Source: Beijerinckiaceae bacterium (lineage in GTDB: Bacteria; Pseudomonadota; Alphaproteobacteria; Rhizobiales; Beijerinckiaceae). From it: a stretch of DNA of 43,923 nt. Position 1 is the first letter of the stretch, and every line of letters begins with the position of its first letter. The DNA is taken from assembly GCA_018882635.1 (NCBI GenBank), contig VERN01000003.1:1-43923 (forward strand), written 5' to 3'. Below the pieces are notes generated by a model that made no database searches, had not been told where the DNA came from, and was given only the letters and a program-made list of their open reading frames with translations. The position numbers were made by a program, and so were the translations under genes. Of this stretch, positions 16,560 through 25,816 are shown piece after piece.

Positions 16560-18536
16560 TCACCACGTCGCTTTCACGCCGGCATAGACCGAACGACCGG
16601 CCGTGCCATAGCCATAGGCTTCTTGATAATGCGCGTTAGTAAGGTTTTCACCGCGAAGATAGACCGAGAACTGATCGGTAAATTTATAGCGCGCCCACAT
16701 ATCAAGCCGTGCATAGGGCGCGAGCTTGATATCACCATATTCAAGTTGAGAGCCAACCAGATACAATTGTGCCTCAATTTCCGTATTCGTGATTCCGGTA
16801 TAGACAGCGCTGATGCTTCCGCGATTGCGCGGCCGCCGCAACAGCTGCGTATCCGTATCAAGATTTTCGGCATAGGTGTAGGTGTAGGTGCCTTTTAAAA
16901 GCCATTCGCCCGGAACAAGGTTATATTTAGCGGATGCTTCAAGGCCGGAAATAGCGGCACGCCCAACATTGTAATAAACACATGTGAAGCCTGCGCAGGC
17001 AAAGTCGATCAGATTGCGATAGCGTGACCAGAACGCTGTGCCAGACAAAACAAGACGCCCCGCAAACAGGCTTTGGTCTATCCCGGCATCGACGCCGATA
17101 TTATGTTCGGGTTGCAAGGCCGGTAGATTATTCGCAATCGGCCCATAGGCTGAATACATTTGGTAGAGCGATGGCGCTTTAGCGCCAGTGCCAGCACTTG
17201 CACGTAATTTTGTTGTCGATGTCAGATCGTAAGCGGCTGTGCCGCGCCATGTCCAAAAATTATCGATCCCTTCAACATCATCGACGCGTCCACCAAAGCT
17301 GAAGGCCCATTTTTCTGTTGGCGTCCATTGCAAGGTGGAGAAAGCCGAATTCGTCATTTGGCTCGCATTCACATCGACGTTCAAAGGCGTTGTGTTGCGC
17401 GGAATGCCTCCACTGACGATTTTGGCCGTTTCACTTTCATTACGCAGCCCCGTGATCAGCAGAAATTGCTCATTGATCTTAAAGTTATTCTGCAATTCCG
17501 CGCCATAGCGTTCGCCGCGATAATCATTGATCCCGGTATAAGGCCCCCAAGACGATGACCAATCATAAGTCGTGTAGCGATCAGTGCGATTGCCAAAAAT
17601 GTTGAGCGTGGTTGTCATACGACCATCAAGCCCAACAACAGCACCTTTCACCCAAGCCTGATTGGTAAAGCCGCGCTGCTTGTTCAGTCCAACATCGGTA
17701 AAGGCAATATCGCTTGCGGTCGCATTTGCCGAAATCGCATTGTCATAATGCGTGTTGGCCCAAAAACCGAGATAGCCGGCTTCAATGCTGACGCCTTGCC
17801 CGCCGTCCCACCCGAGCCGCGCACTTCCGTTGAGCTTCTGCACAGGGTCAGATTCAAAAGGGCCGTAAGCAGCATAGCGTCCAATGCGGTAACCGAACGA
17901 TGAGAAGCCATTGCTGCGCAATCCGTTGAGTGCAAAGGCATAGTTGAAGTCATTCGATGAGCCAGTCACCGAAGCGCGGCCGAGCATTGTTCCGTAAGAG
18001 CCTGCCTCGGCCGTCAACGATGCTTTCGGTGTGCCTGCACCCTTGCGTGTGACGATGTTGATCACACCGCCCATCGCGTCAGAACCATAGAGCGCTGATT
18101 GTGGCCCACGCAGAATTTCGATCCGTTCGACATCAGACGGAGAATAGCCACCGAAATCAAAATCCCCGGCAATCGAGGATGGATCGCCGACCCGCACACC
18201 ATCGATCATCACCAAGGTCTGGCTCGGTTTCGAGCCGCGCACTGTGATCGATGTATTGCCGCCAATCCCGCCGCGTTCGGAAACGAACAGGCCTTCAACG
18301 GGGCGCAAGACATCAGCGATGCTTTTCGCCGCTTTGTTCTCGATCTCTTCGCGAGTGATGACCGTCACGGATGAACCGGTCTTTGCAACCGCTTGCGGTG
18401 TGCGCAGTGGCGTCACCACAATCTCGTTGGATTGTGGTGCATCCTGCAATTGCGCAAGGGCCTGTGTGGATGTGGCAGCGCAAGCCGCCATGACGATTGG
18501 CCGCAAAAGCGGCATAAAGCGCGAGAGCGCGTTCAT
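16560..18536 (-). CDS. btuB: TonB-dependent receptor, BtuB-like vitamin B12 receptor
   Basis: Signal peptide, TonB box-like NEIVVTPLRT, plug domain (LRGPQSALYGSDAMGGVINIVTRKG), aromatic C-terminal residue (KATW). Preceded by a cobalamin riboswitch. ATG 18536 with GAGGT ribosome-binding site. Confidence 0.9.
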   Translation of the reverse strand: MNALSRFMPLLRPIVMAACAATSTQALAQLQDAPQSNEIVVTPLRTPQAVAKTGSSVTVITREEIENKAAKSIADVLRPVEGLFVSERGGIGGNTSITVRGSKPSQTLVMIDGVRVGDPSSIAGDFDFGGYSPSDVERIEILRGPQSALYGSDAMGGVINIVTRKGAGTPKASLTAEAGSYGTMLGRASVTGSSNDFNYAFALNGLRSNGFSSFGYRIGRYAAYGPFESDPVQKLNGSARLGWDGGQGVSIEAGYLGFWANTHYDNAISANATASDIAFTDVGLNKQRGFTNQAWVKGAVVGLDGRMTTTLNIFGNRTDRYTTYDWSSSWGPYTGINDYRGERYGAELQNNFKINEQFLLITGLRNESETAKIVSGGIPRNTTPLNVDVNASQMTNSAFSTLQWTPTEKWAFSFGGRVDDVEGIDNFWTWRGTAAYDLTSTTKLRASAGTGAKAPSLYQMYSAYGPIANNLPALQPEHNIGVDAGIDQSLFAGRLVLSGTAFWSRYRNLIDFACAGFTCVYYNVGRAAISGLEASAKYNLVPGEWLLKGTYTYTYAENLDTDTQLLRRPRNRGSISAVYTGITNTEIEAQLYLVGSQLEYGDIKLAPYARLDMWARYKFTDQFSVYLRGENLTNAHYQEAYGYGTAGRSVYAGVKATW

Positions 18537-18571
18537 ATCAACCTCGCACCGTCCCACCGACGGTATGGTGT

Positions 18572-18770
18572 GATATGTCGGCCGGTCTCCTGGCTCGCGG
18601 GTCCTCGCCTTAAAACCCCTTCCCGGATCATGGATCCAGTGGCTTGGTTTCAGGCTCGCCGCTTACAGTTGCGGGGGCAGCTGCGGATTAGGAGCTTCAA
18701 GGCTCCGCACCGCATTCCCAGTTTCACCCCCACCATGGGGGCACCGACATGGTGATTAGACCTTACGATC
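18572..18770 (-). promoter_or_regulatory. Cobalamin (AdoCbl) riboswitch upstream of btuB
   Basis: On the minus strand: GGTGCCCCC...GGTGAAACTGGGAATGCGGTGCG...CTGCCCCCGCAACTGTAAGCGGCGAGCC...GCCACTGG...CGGGAAGG...AGCCAGGAGACCGGCC (B12 box). Element order matches the cobalamin riboswitch; boundaries approximate. Confidence 0.95.
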
Positions 18771-18824
18771 GGGGGGCCTTGCGGGCAACCCGACTTTCGG
18801 GGGCATAGGCGTTTCTACTTAAAC

Positions 18825-19496
18825 TCACTCGACAAGGACGATATGGACCGAGCGCGGACCATGCGCGCCAAGCAATAATTTCTGCTCGATATCGCCCGAG
18901 CGTGATGGGCCCGTAATCCAATTGACGGTCCGTGGCATATGACCCTTGCCGTCCCGCTCGCGAAGACGCTGCCACACATCTTCGTAAGCGCCGCGGACGT
19001 CTTTGGCATCGACAACCACGATCGCGTAGTCAGGCAGAAAGTTCAAAGTGGATGGATTGTCCGGCCCTGATGTGATGATCAGCGTGCCAGTTTCAGCCAC
19101 ACCCGCGAAGGCATGGTTGACCGCGATGAGATCGCTCCCATCGCTCTTGCCGTGAGAGATTTCAAGCGCGGTTTTGTCCCATGGCATGGCGGCCAAGCGT
19201 TCATCAGCGCCCATGCGCAGCCGCGCCGGGAGATTACTGCGGCGCAGATAATCGGCAATCGCGTCTGGCACCTTATCGCGCCCTTTCACGCGATCGATCG
19301 TCGCTAAGGTCGAAAGCGCTTGTTCTTCAAACAGCGTCAGCAGCGCTTCGCCCGAAAGCTGTCCGCGTTCCGGCACAATCCCGCGCGGCGCTTTTGCGAT
19401 GCGCTCACGCACTGCCTCACGCCGCGGCATTTCATGACCGTTGACGCCAAGCGAACGCCGCACGGATGCAAAAATTTCATCGCGCGCGCTCATGCC
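18825..19496 (-). CDS. lutC: Lactate utilization protein C, LutC/YkgG family
   Basis: MSARDEIFASVRRSLGVNG..., LUD domain; third gene of lutABC. ORF track starts at 19520; M at about 19496 preferred. Confidence 0.9.
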   Translation of the reverse strand, partial: GMSARDEIFASVRRSLGVNGHEMPRREAVRERIAKAPRGIVPERGQLSGEALLTLFEEQALSTLATIDRVKGRDKVPDAIADYLRRSNLPARLRMGADERLAAMPWDKTALEISHGKSDGSDLIAVNHAFAGVAETGTLIITSGPDNPSTLNFLPDYAIVVVDAKDVRGAYEDVWQRLRERDGKGHMPRTVNWITGPSRSGDIEQKLLLGAHGPRSVHIVLVE

Positions 19497-20920
19497 CGGC
19501 CTCCCTTGCGTGCTTTCCATTGCTCTTGGAACGTGCCGCCTTGTGGTGCCGGGAAATCGCGATAATCCGTCCAGCCGCCCGCAAACGGGAGCGATTTGAA
19601 TTTGCCCTTATCGCGACCAAACCAAGCCATCGCTTTCATGCCGAGATTGCTGGCGAATTGATAAAGCGCCGGACGCTTGGCGAAGAACGCCCATAATCCG
19701 AGACCCGATCGCACCGTGGCCGGTGTGAGATGGCGTTCGAATTCCTGTTCGCGCCAATGCCGCATCATTTTCGGCAGTGGAATGCGCACGGGGCATACGC
19801 TTTCGCATCGCCCGCAGAAGGTCGACGCATTCGGCAGGTGGCCTGCTTTGTCGACGCCGATCAAGGACGGTGAAAGCACGGCGCCCATCGGGCCGGGATA
19901 AACCCAACCATAAGCGTGGCCACCGACCGCGTGATAAACGGGGCAATGGTTCATGCACGCGCCGCAGCGGATGCAGCGCAGCATGTCTTGAAACGATGTG
20001 CCGAGCATAGCCGATCGGCCATTGTCGAGAACAACGACGTGATATTCTTCCGGCCCATCAACATCACCCGGTCGACGCGGCCCCGTCGAGAATGTCGTAT
20101 AGACACTCATTTCCTGGCCTGTCGCTGAGCGCGCCAACACGCGCAGAATTTGCGACACGTCATCAAGCGTTGGCACAAGCTTTTCAAGCGATGCAACCAC
20201 GATGTGAATTTTTGGCAAGATCTGTGTGAGATCACCATTGCCTTCATTGGTGACGATCACCGATGTGCCAGTTTCAGCAATGAGAAAATTTGCACCCGTG
20301 ATGCCGACATCAGCCGCGAGGAATTTTTCGCGGAGCACCTGACGGGCTTCGGTGAGCAATTGCACCGGCTCGGAAAGGTCGCGATTTGGATCAAGATGCG
20401 TATGCACACGGCGGAAATCGCTTTCCACCTGTGTTGCATTTAGATGAACCGCAGGCGCGATAATGTGCGATGGCGCTTCATTGCGCAGCTGAATGATATA
20501 TTCGCCGAGATCGGTTTCAACCGGCGTCATTCCGGCGGCTTCAATGGCGGCGTTCAGATTGATCTCTTCCGAGATCATCGACTTGCCTTTGGTGACGGTC
20601 TTGGCACCCGCCTTGCGGCAAATATCGACGATGGCTTGGCGTGCTTCTTCTGCCGTGCGCGCCCAATGCACATGCCCGCCTGAATCGGTGACCTTATTTT
20701 CCCATGCCTCAAGATAGAGATCGAGATTGGCCAGCGTGTGATTTTTGATGTCGCGTGCGCTGTCGCGCAAGGCTTCGAATTCCGGCAATTTAGCCGCAAC
20801 TGCCGCGCGCTTGTCGATGAAACCTTGGCGGACATTGGAAAGCGCTTTTTGCAGCTGCTCATCTTGCAGCGCTTCATGCGCATTGTCCTTGAAATAGGGC
20901 GAGGTAGGATGAGCAGTCAT
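19490..20920 (-). CDS. lutB: Lactate utilization iron-sulfur protein LutB
   Basis: 476 aa; LUD domain plus two 4Fe-4S motifs CIRCGACMNHCPVY and CGRCESVCPVRIPLP. Confidence 0.95.
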   Translation of the reverse strand: MTAHPTSPYFKDNAHEALQDEQLQKALSNVRQGFIDKRAAVAAKLPEFEALRDSARDIKNHTLANLDLYLEAWENKVTDSGGHVHWARTAEEARQAIVDICRKAGAKTVTKGKSMISEEINLNAAIEAAGMTPVETDLGEYIIQLRNEAPSHIIAPAVHLNATQVESDFRRVHTHLDPNRDLSEPVQLLTEARQVLREKFLAADVGITGANFLIAETGTSVIVTNEGNGDLTQILPKIHIVVASLEKLVPTLDDVSQILRVLARSATGQEMSVYTTFSTGPRRPGDVDGPEEYHVVVLDNGRSAMLGTSFQDMLRCIRCGACMNHCPVYHAVGGHAYGWVYPGPMGAVLSPSLIGVDKAGHLPNASTFCGRCESVCPVRIPLPKMMRHWREQEFERHLTPATVRSGLGLWAFFAKRPALYQFASNLGMKAMAWFGRDKGKFKSLPFAGGWTDYRDFPAPQGGTFQEQWKARKGGRA

Positions 20921-21705
20921 CGTCCCGTCTCCTTTTCCGGCACACCAATCGGCGGAAGATCCGTCATACCGGCGAGCACTTCCGCCACATGGCGCACTTC
21001 AATCCGCGAGCCACGGCGCGATAATTTGCCTGCCATATTCATCAGGCAGCCAAGATCGCCTGCGAGCAGCATTTGCGGCTTAGCGTCTTCGATGTTCTCG
21101 GCCTTTTTCGTCACGATCGAATCGGAAATCTCACCATATTTTACAGCGAAGGTTCCGCCAAAGCCGCAGCACACTTCGTTTTCGTTCATCTCGGTCAGGG
21201 TCAAACCGTCAACCGAGGCCAGTAATGTGCGCGGCTGTTTCTTCACGCCGAGTTCACGCAACCCTGAGCAGGAATCATGATAGGTCGCCGTGCCAGCGCA
21301 AACCGCGTCAACTTCCCGCACACCCAAAACATCGACGAGAAAGCTCGTCAGCTCATAGGTTTTCTCGGCGACGGCGTCAGCGCGGCGCGCGAGATTAGGG
21401 TCATGTTTGAAGAGCTCAGGATAATGCTTGCGCACTTGGCCCGCGCAGGAGCCGGAGGGCGCGACGATGTAATCATACCCCTCGAAAGCGGCGATCATCT
21501 GCTCGGCCAATGCGCGCGCTGTGTCGCGATCGCCGGAGTTGAAAGCGGGCTGACCGCAACAGGTTTGTGACGGCACTTCGACGATGCATCCGGCATCTTC
21601 GAGCAATTTGGCGGTCGCCATGCCGATGGAGGGACGCATCAGATCAACGAGGCACGTGGCAAACAGCGCCACACGCGGCGGAGGGGTGGGGGTGGTATCA
21701 GCCAA
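20917..21705 (-). CDS. lutA: LutA, CCG-domain Fe-S oxidoreductase subunit
   Basis: 262 aa; CCGQPAFNSG and CCGFGGTFAVKYGEIS motifs. Confidence 0.94.
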   Translation of the reverse strand: MADTTPTPPPRVALFATCLVDLMRPSIGMATAKLLEDAGCIVEVPSQTCCGQPAFNSGDRDTARALAEQMIAAFEGYDYIVAPSGSCAGQVRKHYPELFKHDPNLARRADAVAEKTYELTSFLVDVLGVREVDAVCAGTATYHDSCSGLRELGVKKQPRTLLASVDGLTLTEMNENEVCCGFGGTFAVKYGEISDSIVTKKAENIEDAKPQMLLAGDLGCLMNMAGKLSRRGSRIEVRHVAEVLAGMTDLPPIGVPEKETGR

Positions 21706-21862
21706 AACCGGCTCCTTCGTGAACGATGGCCGGACCTTGGCGCAGCCCTATCGCAAGCGCAAGATGCTGCTGCGCCTCTCTTTCCGGGCTCTTACGCCTT
21801 GATAAGCGGGTCCGCGCGCCCCATGCTCCTAACGGAAACGGCGCGCCAGGGATCAAAGGGCA

Positions 21863-23152
21863 ATGACGGCATCAGGACTGCCTTTTGACGATTTGATTGC
21901 CCACCCAAGCCGCTCTGCCGTTCTGGGCGAGGTTCATGCCCGCCCGTTCCACCCCATCGCTGCGCCGCGCCGCCTGCTCCATTTCGGCTTTCTGACTGAC
22001 CACGCCGCCGGCCGCGCCGATCGCGAGGCGCTCACAGCCTATTGCGAAAGGCAGGGCCTGCCCGGCCCCGGCGAGAACGCCAAGCATCACCGGCTTAACC
22101 TCGCCGATATGGCGCTGCGCTGGGAGCAGCACAGCGAATTTACCACCTATACGGTCGAGATGAAGGGCGATGCCGAGAAGCCTTTCAGCCCCGATCCTCG
22201 TGGATTACCCAGCATCTTCAGTGGGTTGAAGGCACCCGGCCCTCATCTTCTGTCGGTCGATCTCCATCTCATGCCAGCCTCGGCTGCCGTCGATCTCGAG
22301 ACCGTATTCGACCCGATGAGCCTCTCGGCAGCCCAAGTGGTGAATGGGGCCGCCATCGCCGCGACTGATTTTCGGGCGGTGGGCGATGGCTTTGTTCGTA
22401 TCCTCGTGCTCGATCGCCAACTTGATGGGAAGGCCGCTGGCGCCCTTGTCACCCGCCTCCTTGAGATCGAGACCTACCGTATTCTGGCACTTTTTGGTCT
22501 GCCCTTGGCCCAGAAGCTGGCGCCCTCTGTCGGCACAGCCGAGCGGGAACTGGCCCGGATCAGCACCGCCATGGCCACGGGCGAGGGGCTTGAGATGGAT
22601 AACAAGCTCCTGACCCAGCTGACCGGTCTCGCCGCCCGGTCTGAGGCTGAGGCCACCGAGGCCGCGTTCCGGTTTGGGGCCAGCCGCGCCTATGACGGGA
22701 TTGTCCAACAACGTCTGCAGGCTATTAAAGAAGAGCCTTATCAAGCGTGGCCGACCTTGAGCTCATTTCTGTCCCGCCGCATGGCTCCTGCCATGCGCAC
22801 CTGCCAAATGCTGCAGGACCGGCAGGCCGATCTATCCCGCAAGCTCACCCGGGCCGCCAACCTGTTGCGCACCCGCGTCGACGTCGAGATTGAGCGGCAG
22901 AACCGCGATCTTCTGCAATCGATGAATGAGCGTGCGCGCATGCAATTACGCCTGCAACAAACCGTTGAAGGCCTCTCCGTTGCCGCCATCGCCTATTATG
23001 TCGTGAGCCTCGGTTCTTACGTGTTCAAGGCGATGAAAGACGTCGGTGTCCTGCCCATCGATCCAACCTTGGCAACCGCTCTGTTTGTGCCGGTCTCTCT
23101 CTTGGGGATTGCGCTGACGGTCAGGCTCGTTCGCAAGCGTTTTGAACGCTGA
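21863..23152 (+). CDS. DUF3422 family protein with C-terminal transmembrane hairpin
   Basis: 429 aa; HPSRSAVLGEVHARPFHPIAAPRRLLHFGFLTD typical of DUF3422; two C-terminal hydrophobic segments. Confidence 0.85.
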   Translation: MTASGLPFDDLIAHPSRSAVLGEVHARPFHPIAAPRRLLHFGFLTDHAAGRADREALTAYCERQGLPGPGENAKHHRLNLADMALRWEQHSEFTTYTVEMKGDAEKPFSPDPRGLPSIFSGLKAPGPHLLSVDLHLMPASAAVDLETVFDPMSLSAAQVVNGAAIAATDFRAVGDGFVRILVLDRQLDGKAAGALVTRLLEIETYRILALFGLPLAQKLAPSVGTAERELARISTAMATGEGLEMDNKLLTQLTGLAARSEAEATEAAFRFGASRAYDGIVQQRLQAIKEEPYQAWPTLSSFLSRRMAPAMRTCQMLQDRQADLSRKLTRAANLLRTRVDVEIERQNRDLLQSMNERARMQLRLQQTVEGLSVAAIAYYVVSLGSYVFKAMKDVGVLPIDPTLATALFVPVSLLGIALTVRLVRKRFER

Positions 23153-23209
23153 TCCACTTCCGCCGCGCTGCCTGAGCCGGTATTGTCGCGGCCGATTTAT
23201 GAGGCTGTC

Positions 23210-24640
23210 ATGACCATTGCCTTTCCGCCCCCAGACGAAGCCATTCTTGCCCGCCGTGATGCCATCATTGCGGGTTTGCGCGCCTGCCTACCTGCCGATT
23301 GTGTGATTGAGAGCGAAGATGAGCGCCGCGCATTCGAGACCGATGCGCTAACCGCCTATCGCAAAATGCCGCTCGCCGTCGCGCTGCCTCGGACGACGCA
23401 GGAAGTCGCCGCCGTCATGAAATTCTGCCACGAGGCGGGTGTGAAAGTGGTGGCGCGTGGTGCGGGAACGTCGCTTTCGGGTGGAGCCATTCCGCAGGAA
23501 GATGCGGTTATTCTCGGCCTCGCCAAAATGAGCCAAGTGCTTGATGTCAATTTCGCGGACCGCACTATGCGCGTGCAGGCTGGCATCACCAATCTCGCGA
23601 TTTCAAATGCCGTGATGCATGAAGGATTTTTCTACGCGCCCGATCCTTCGTCGCAATTAGCCTGCACCATTGGCGGCAATATCGGGATGAATTCCGGCGG
23701 AGCGCATTGTCTGAAATATGGCGTGACGACGAACAATGTGCTCGGTGTCACGATGGTCTTGGTGGATGGCACCATTGTTGAGATTGGCGGCGATGCACTG
23801 GATGCGCCCGGCTATGATCTGCTCGGTGTCATCGTCGGCTCGGAAGGTCAGCTTGGCATTGTGACGGAAGCCACTGTCCGCATTCTACGCGCAGCCGAAG
23901 GCGCGCGTCCGGTGCTGTTCGGTTTTGATTCCAGCGAAAAAGCCGGTGAATGCGTCGCCGCCATTATCGCGGCCGGTATTGTTCCCGTTGCGATGGAATT
24001 CATGGATAAGCCCGCAGTCGAAATCTGTGAGGCCTTTGCCCATGCGGGCTATCCGCTCGATGTTGAGGCTTTGTTGATCATCGAGGTTGAAGGTAGCGAT
24101 GCTGAGATGGATGCCATGCTCGCACGCATCGTCGAGATTGCAAAAAAGCATAACGTCAAAACAATCCGTGAATCCAAATCGGCGCTTGAGACAGCCTTGA
24201 TCTGGAAAGGGCGCAAATCAGCCTTTGGTGCCACAGGGCGTGTCGCTGATTATATTTGCATGGATGGCACCATCCCGACGGGCCAATTGCCTTACGTGCT
24301 TAAGCGCATGGACGAGATCGTCAAAAGCTACGGCCTGCGTGTTGCAAACGTCTTTCATGCGGGCGATGGGAATTTGCACCCGCTTATTCTTTACAATGTC
24401 AACGATCCGGAAGAGGCACGTAAAGCTGAAGCCGCTGGCAATGATATCCTCACCTTGTGTGTCGATGTCGGCGGTTGCTTAACGGGCGAGCACGGTGTCG
24501 GCATCGAAAAGCGTGATCTGATGCGGCATCAATTCACCGAAGCGGAGCTTCATCAGCAGCAACGTGTCCGTGCCGTTTTTGATCCGCATTGGCTTCTCAA
24601 TCCTGCCAAAGTATTCCCGCTCGACGGGCGTCTCGCATGA
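23210..24640 (+). CDS. glcD: Glycolate oxidase FAD-linked subunit GlcD
   Basis: VVARGAGTSLSGGAIPQEDAVILGLAKM, GGNIGMNSGGAHCLKYGVTTNNVLGV, GEHGVGIEKRDLM. ATG 23210 preferred over TTG 23183. Confidence 0.95.
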   Translation: MTIAFPPPDEAILARRDAIIAGLRACLPADCVIESEDERRAFETDALTAYRKMPLAVALPRTTQEVAAVMKFCHEAGVKVVARGAGTSLSGGAIPQEDAVILGLAKMSQVLDVNFADRTMRVQAGITNLAISNAVMHEGFFYAPDPSSQLACTIGGNIGMNSGGAHCLKYGVTTNNVLGVTMVLVDGTIVEIGGDALDAPGYDLLGVIVGSEGQLGIVTEATVRILRAAEGARPVLFGFDSSEKAGECVAAIIAAGIVPVAMEFMDKPAVEICEAFAHAGYPLDVEALLIIEVEGSDAEMDAMLARIVEIAKKHNVKTIRESKSALETALIWKGRKSAFGATGRVADYICMDGTIPTGQLPYVLKRMDEIVKSYGLRVANVFHAGDGNLHPLILYNVNDPEEARKAEAAGNDILTLCVDVGGCLTGEHGVGIEKRDLMRHQFTEAELHQQQRVRAVFDPHWLLNPAKVFPLDGRLA

Positions 24641-25815
24641 GCGAGATCATCACGCCGAAAACCGAAGCCGATGCGATCGCCTTCGTAACGGAGGCGCGTG
24701 CGCACAAAAAGCCGATCCGCATTGAAGGGCAGGGCACGAAGAACGGCATTGGTCGGCCACAACAAGATGCCGTGACATTGTCGTCACGCGCCCTCACGGG
24801 CATTACCCTGTATGAGCCAGCGGAAATGGTCATCCGCGCTTTGTCAGGCACAACGGTAAAAGAACTTGAAGAGACGCTCGCTACGAAAGGCCAGCGTCTT
24901 CCGTTCGAACCGATGGATCATCGCGCGCTGCTCAGCACAACGGGCGAGCCAACCGTCGGCGGCATGGTTGCATCAAACATATCTGGTCCGCGTCGCATCA
25001 TGGCCGGAGCCTGCCGCGATTCGCTCATCGGCGTGCGCATGGTAACAGGGCGCGGCGAAGCCATATCAAGCGGCGGGCGTGTGATGAAAAACGTCACTGG
25101 CCTTGATCTTGTGAAGTTGACAGCAGGCTCATGGGGCACACTCGGTCTCTTCACCGAGCTCACATTCAAAGTGCTGCCCATCACCGAAACCAGCATCACT
25201 TTGATGCTGCATGGCTTGTCGCCTGCACGTGCGGTGGAAGTAATGGCAGCGGCGCTTGGCTCTCCTTATGAAGTCAGCGGTGCGGCGCATCTGTCGCCAT
25301 CAATCGATCGTGTCGCAAAAACACTTCTCCGGTTAGAGGGGTTTGAAGCTTCGGTCGTCTATCGCGCCGATGCCTTGTCAAAAATCCTGGCGCCCTTTGG
25401 TGCGCTTGATCGCGTCAAGGGTGATGCGTCCGAAGTCCTATGGCGCAATGTCCGCGATGCGCGTTTTCTGGTTGGTTCTGAAACCGAAAATGTCTGGCGC
25501 GTCTCGATTGCACCATCGAAAGCGGCAGCCTGGTTGGATAAGACCGGCGCGCTCGCCTCGCGCTGGTTCATGGATTGGGGTGGCGGTCTGATTTGGTTTG
25601 CCACTCATGCACCAGATGCGGCCACCCTATTGCGGCAGGCCAATGCGGAATTCAAAGCTCATGCAACGCTGATCCGTGCACCCCTTTCCGTGCGCGCCAA
25701 TGTCGATGTGTTCGAACCGCAGTCGGACGCTATTCAAAAAATCAGTATGGGTATCAAAAGCGCATTCGATCCCGACGGTCTATTCAATACCGGCCGCATG
25801 AGCGCGGGACTCTGA
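24637..25815 (+). CDS. glcE: Glycolate oxidase FAD-binding subunit GlcE
   Basis: MSEIITPKTEADAIAFVTEARAHKKPIRIEGQGTKNGIG...; 4-bp ATGA overlap with glcD. Confidence 0.93.
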   Translation: MSEIITPKTEADAIAFVTEARAHKKPIRIEGQGTKNGIGRPQQDAVTLSSRALTGITLYEPAEMVIRALSGTTVKELEETLATKGQRLPFEPMDHRALLSTTGEPTVGGMVASNISGPRRIMAGACRDSLIGVRMVTGRGEAISSGGRVMKNVTGLDLVKLTAGSWGTLGLFTELTFKVLPITETSITLMLHGLSPARAVEVMAAALGSPYEVSGAAHLSPSIDRVAKTLLRLEGFEASVVYRADALSKILAPFGALDRVKGDASEVLWRNVRDARFLVGSETENVWRVSIAPSKAAAWLDKTGALASRWFMDWGGGLIWFATHAPDAATLLRQANAEFKAHATLIRAPLSVRANVDVFEPQSDAIQKISMGIKSAFDPDGLFNTGRMSAGL

Positions 25816-25816
25816 C

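Noticed and set aside
14784-18536. Heme or ferric-siderophore uptake operon (HmuUV/FecCD-like)
   Set aside because: Sequence family alone allows it, but the upstream cobalamin riboswitch and BtuB-like receptor make B12 uptake the better call.
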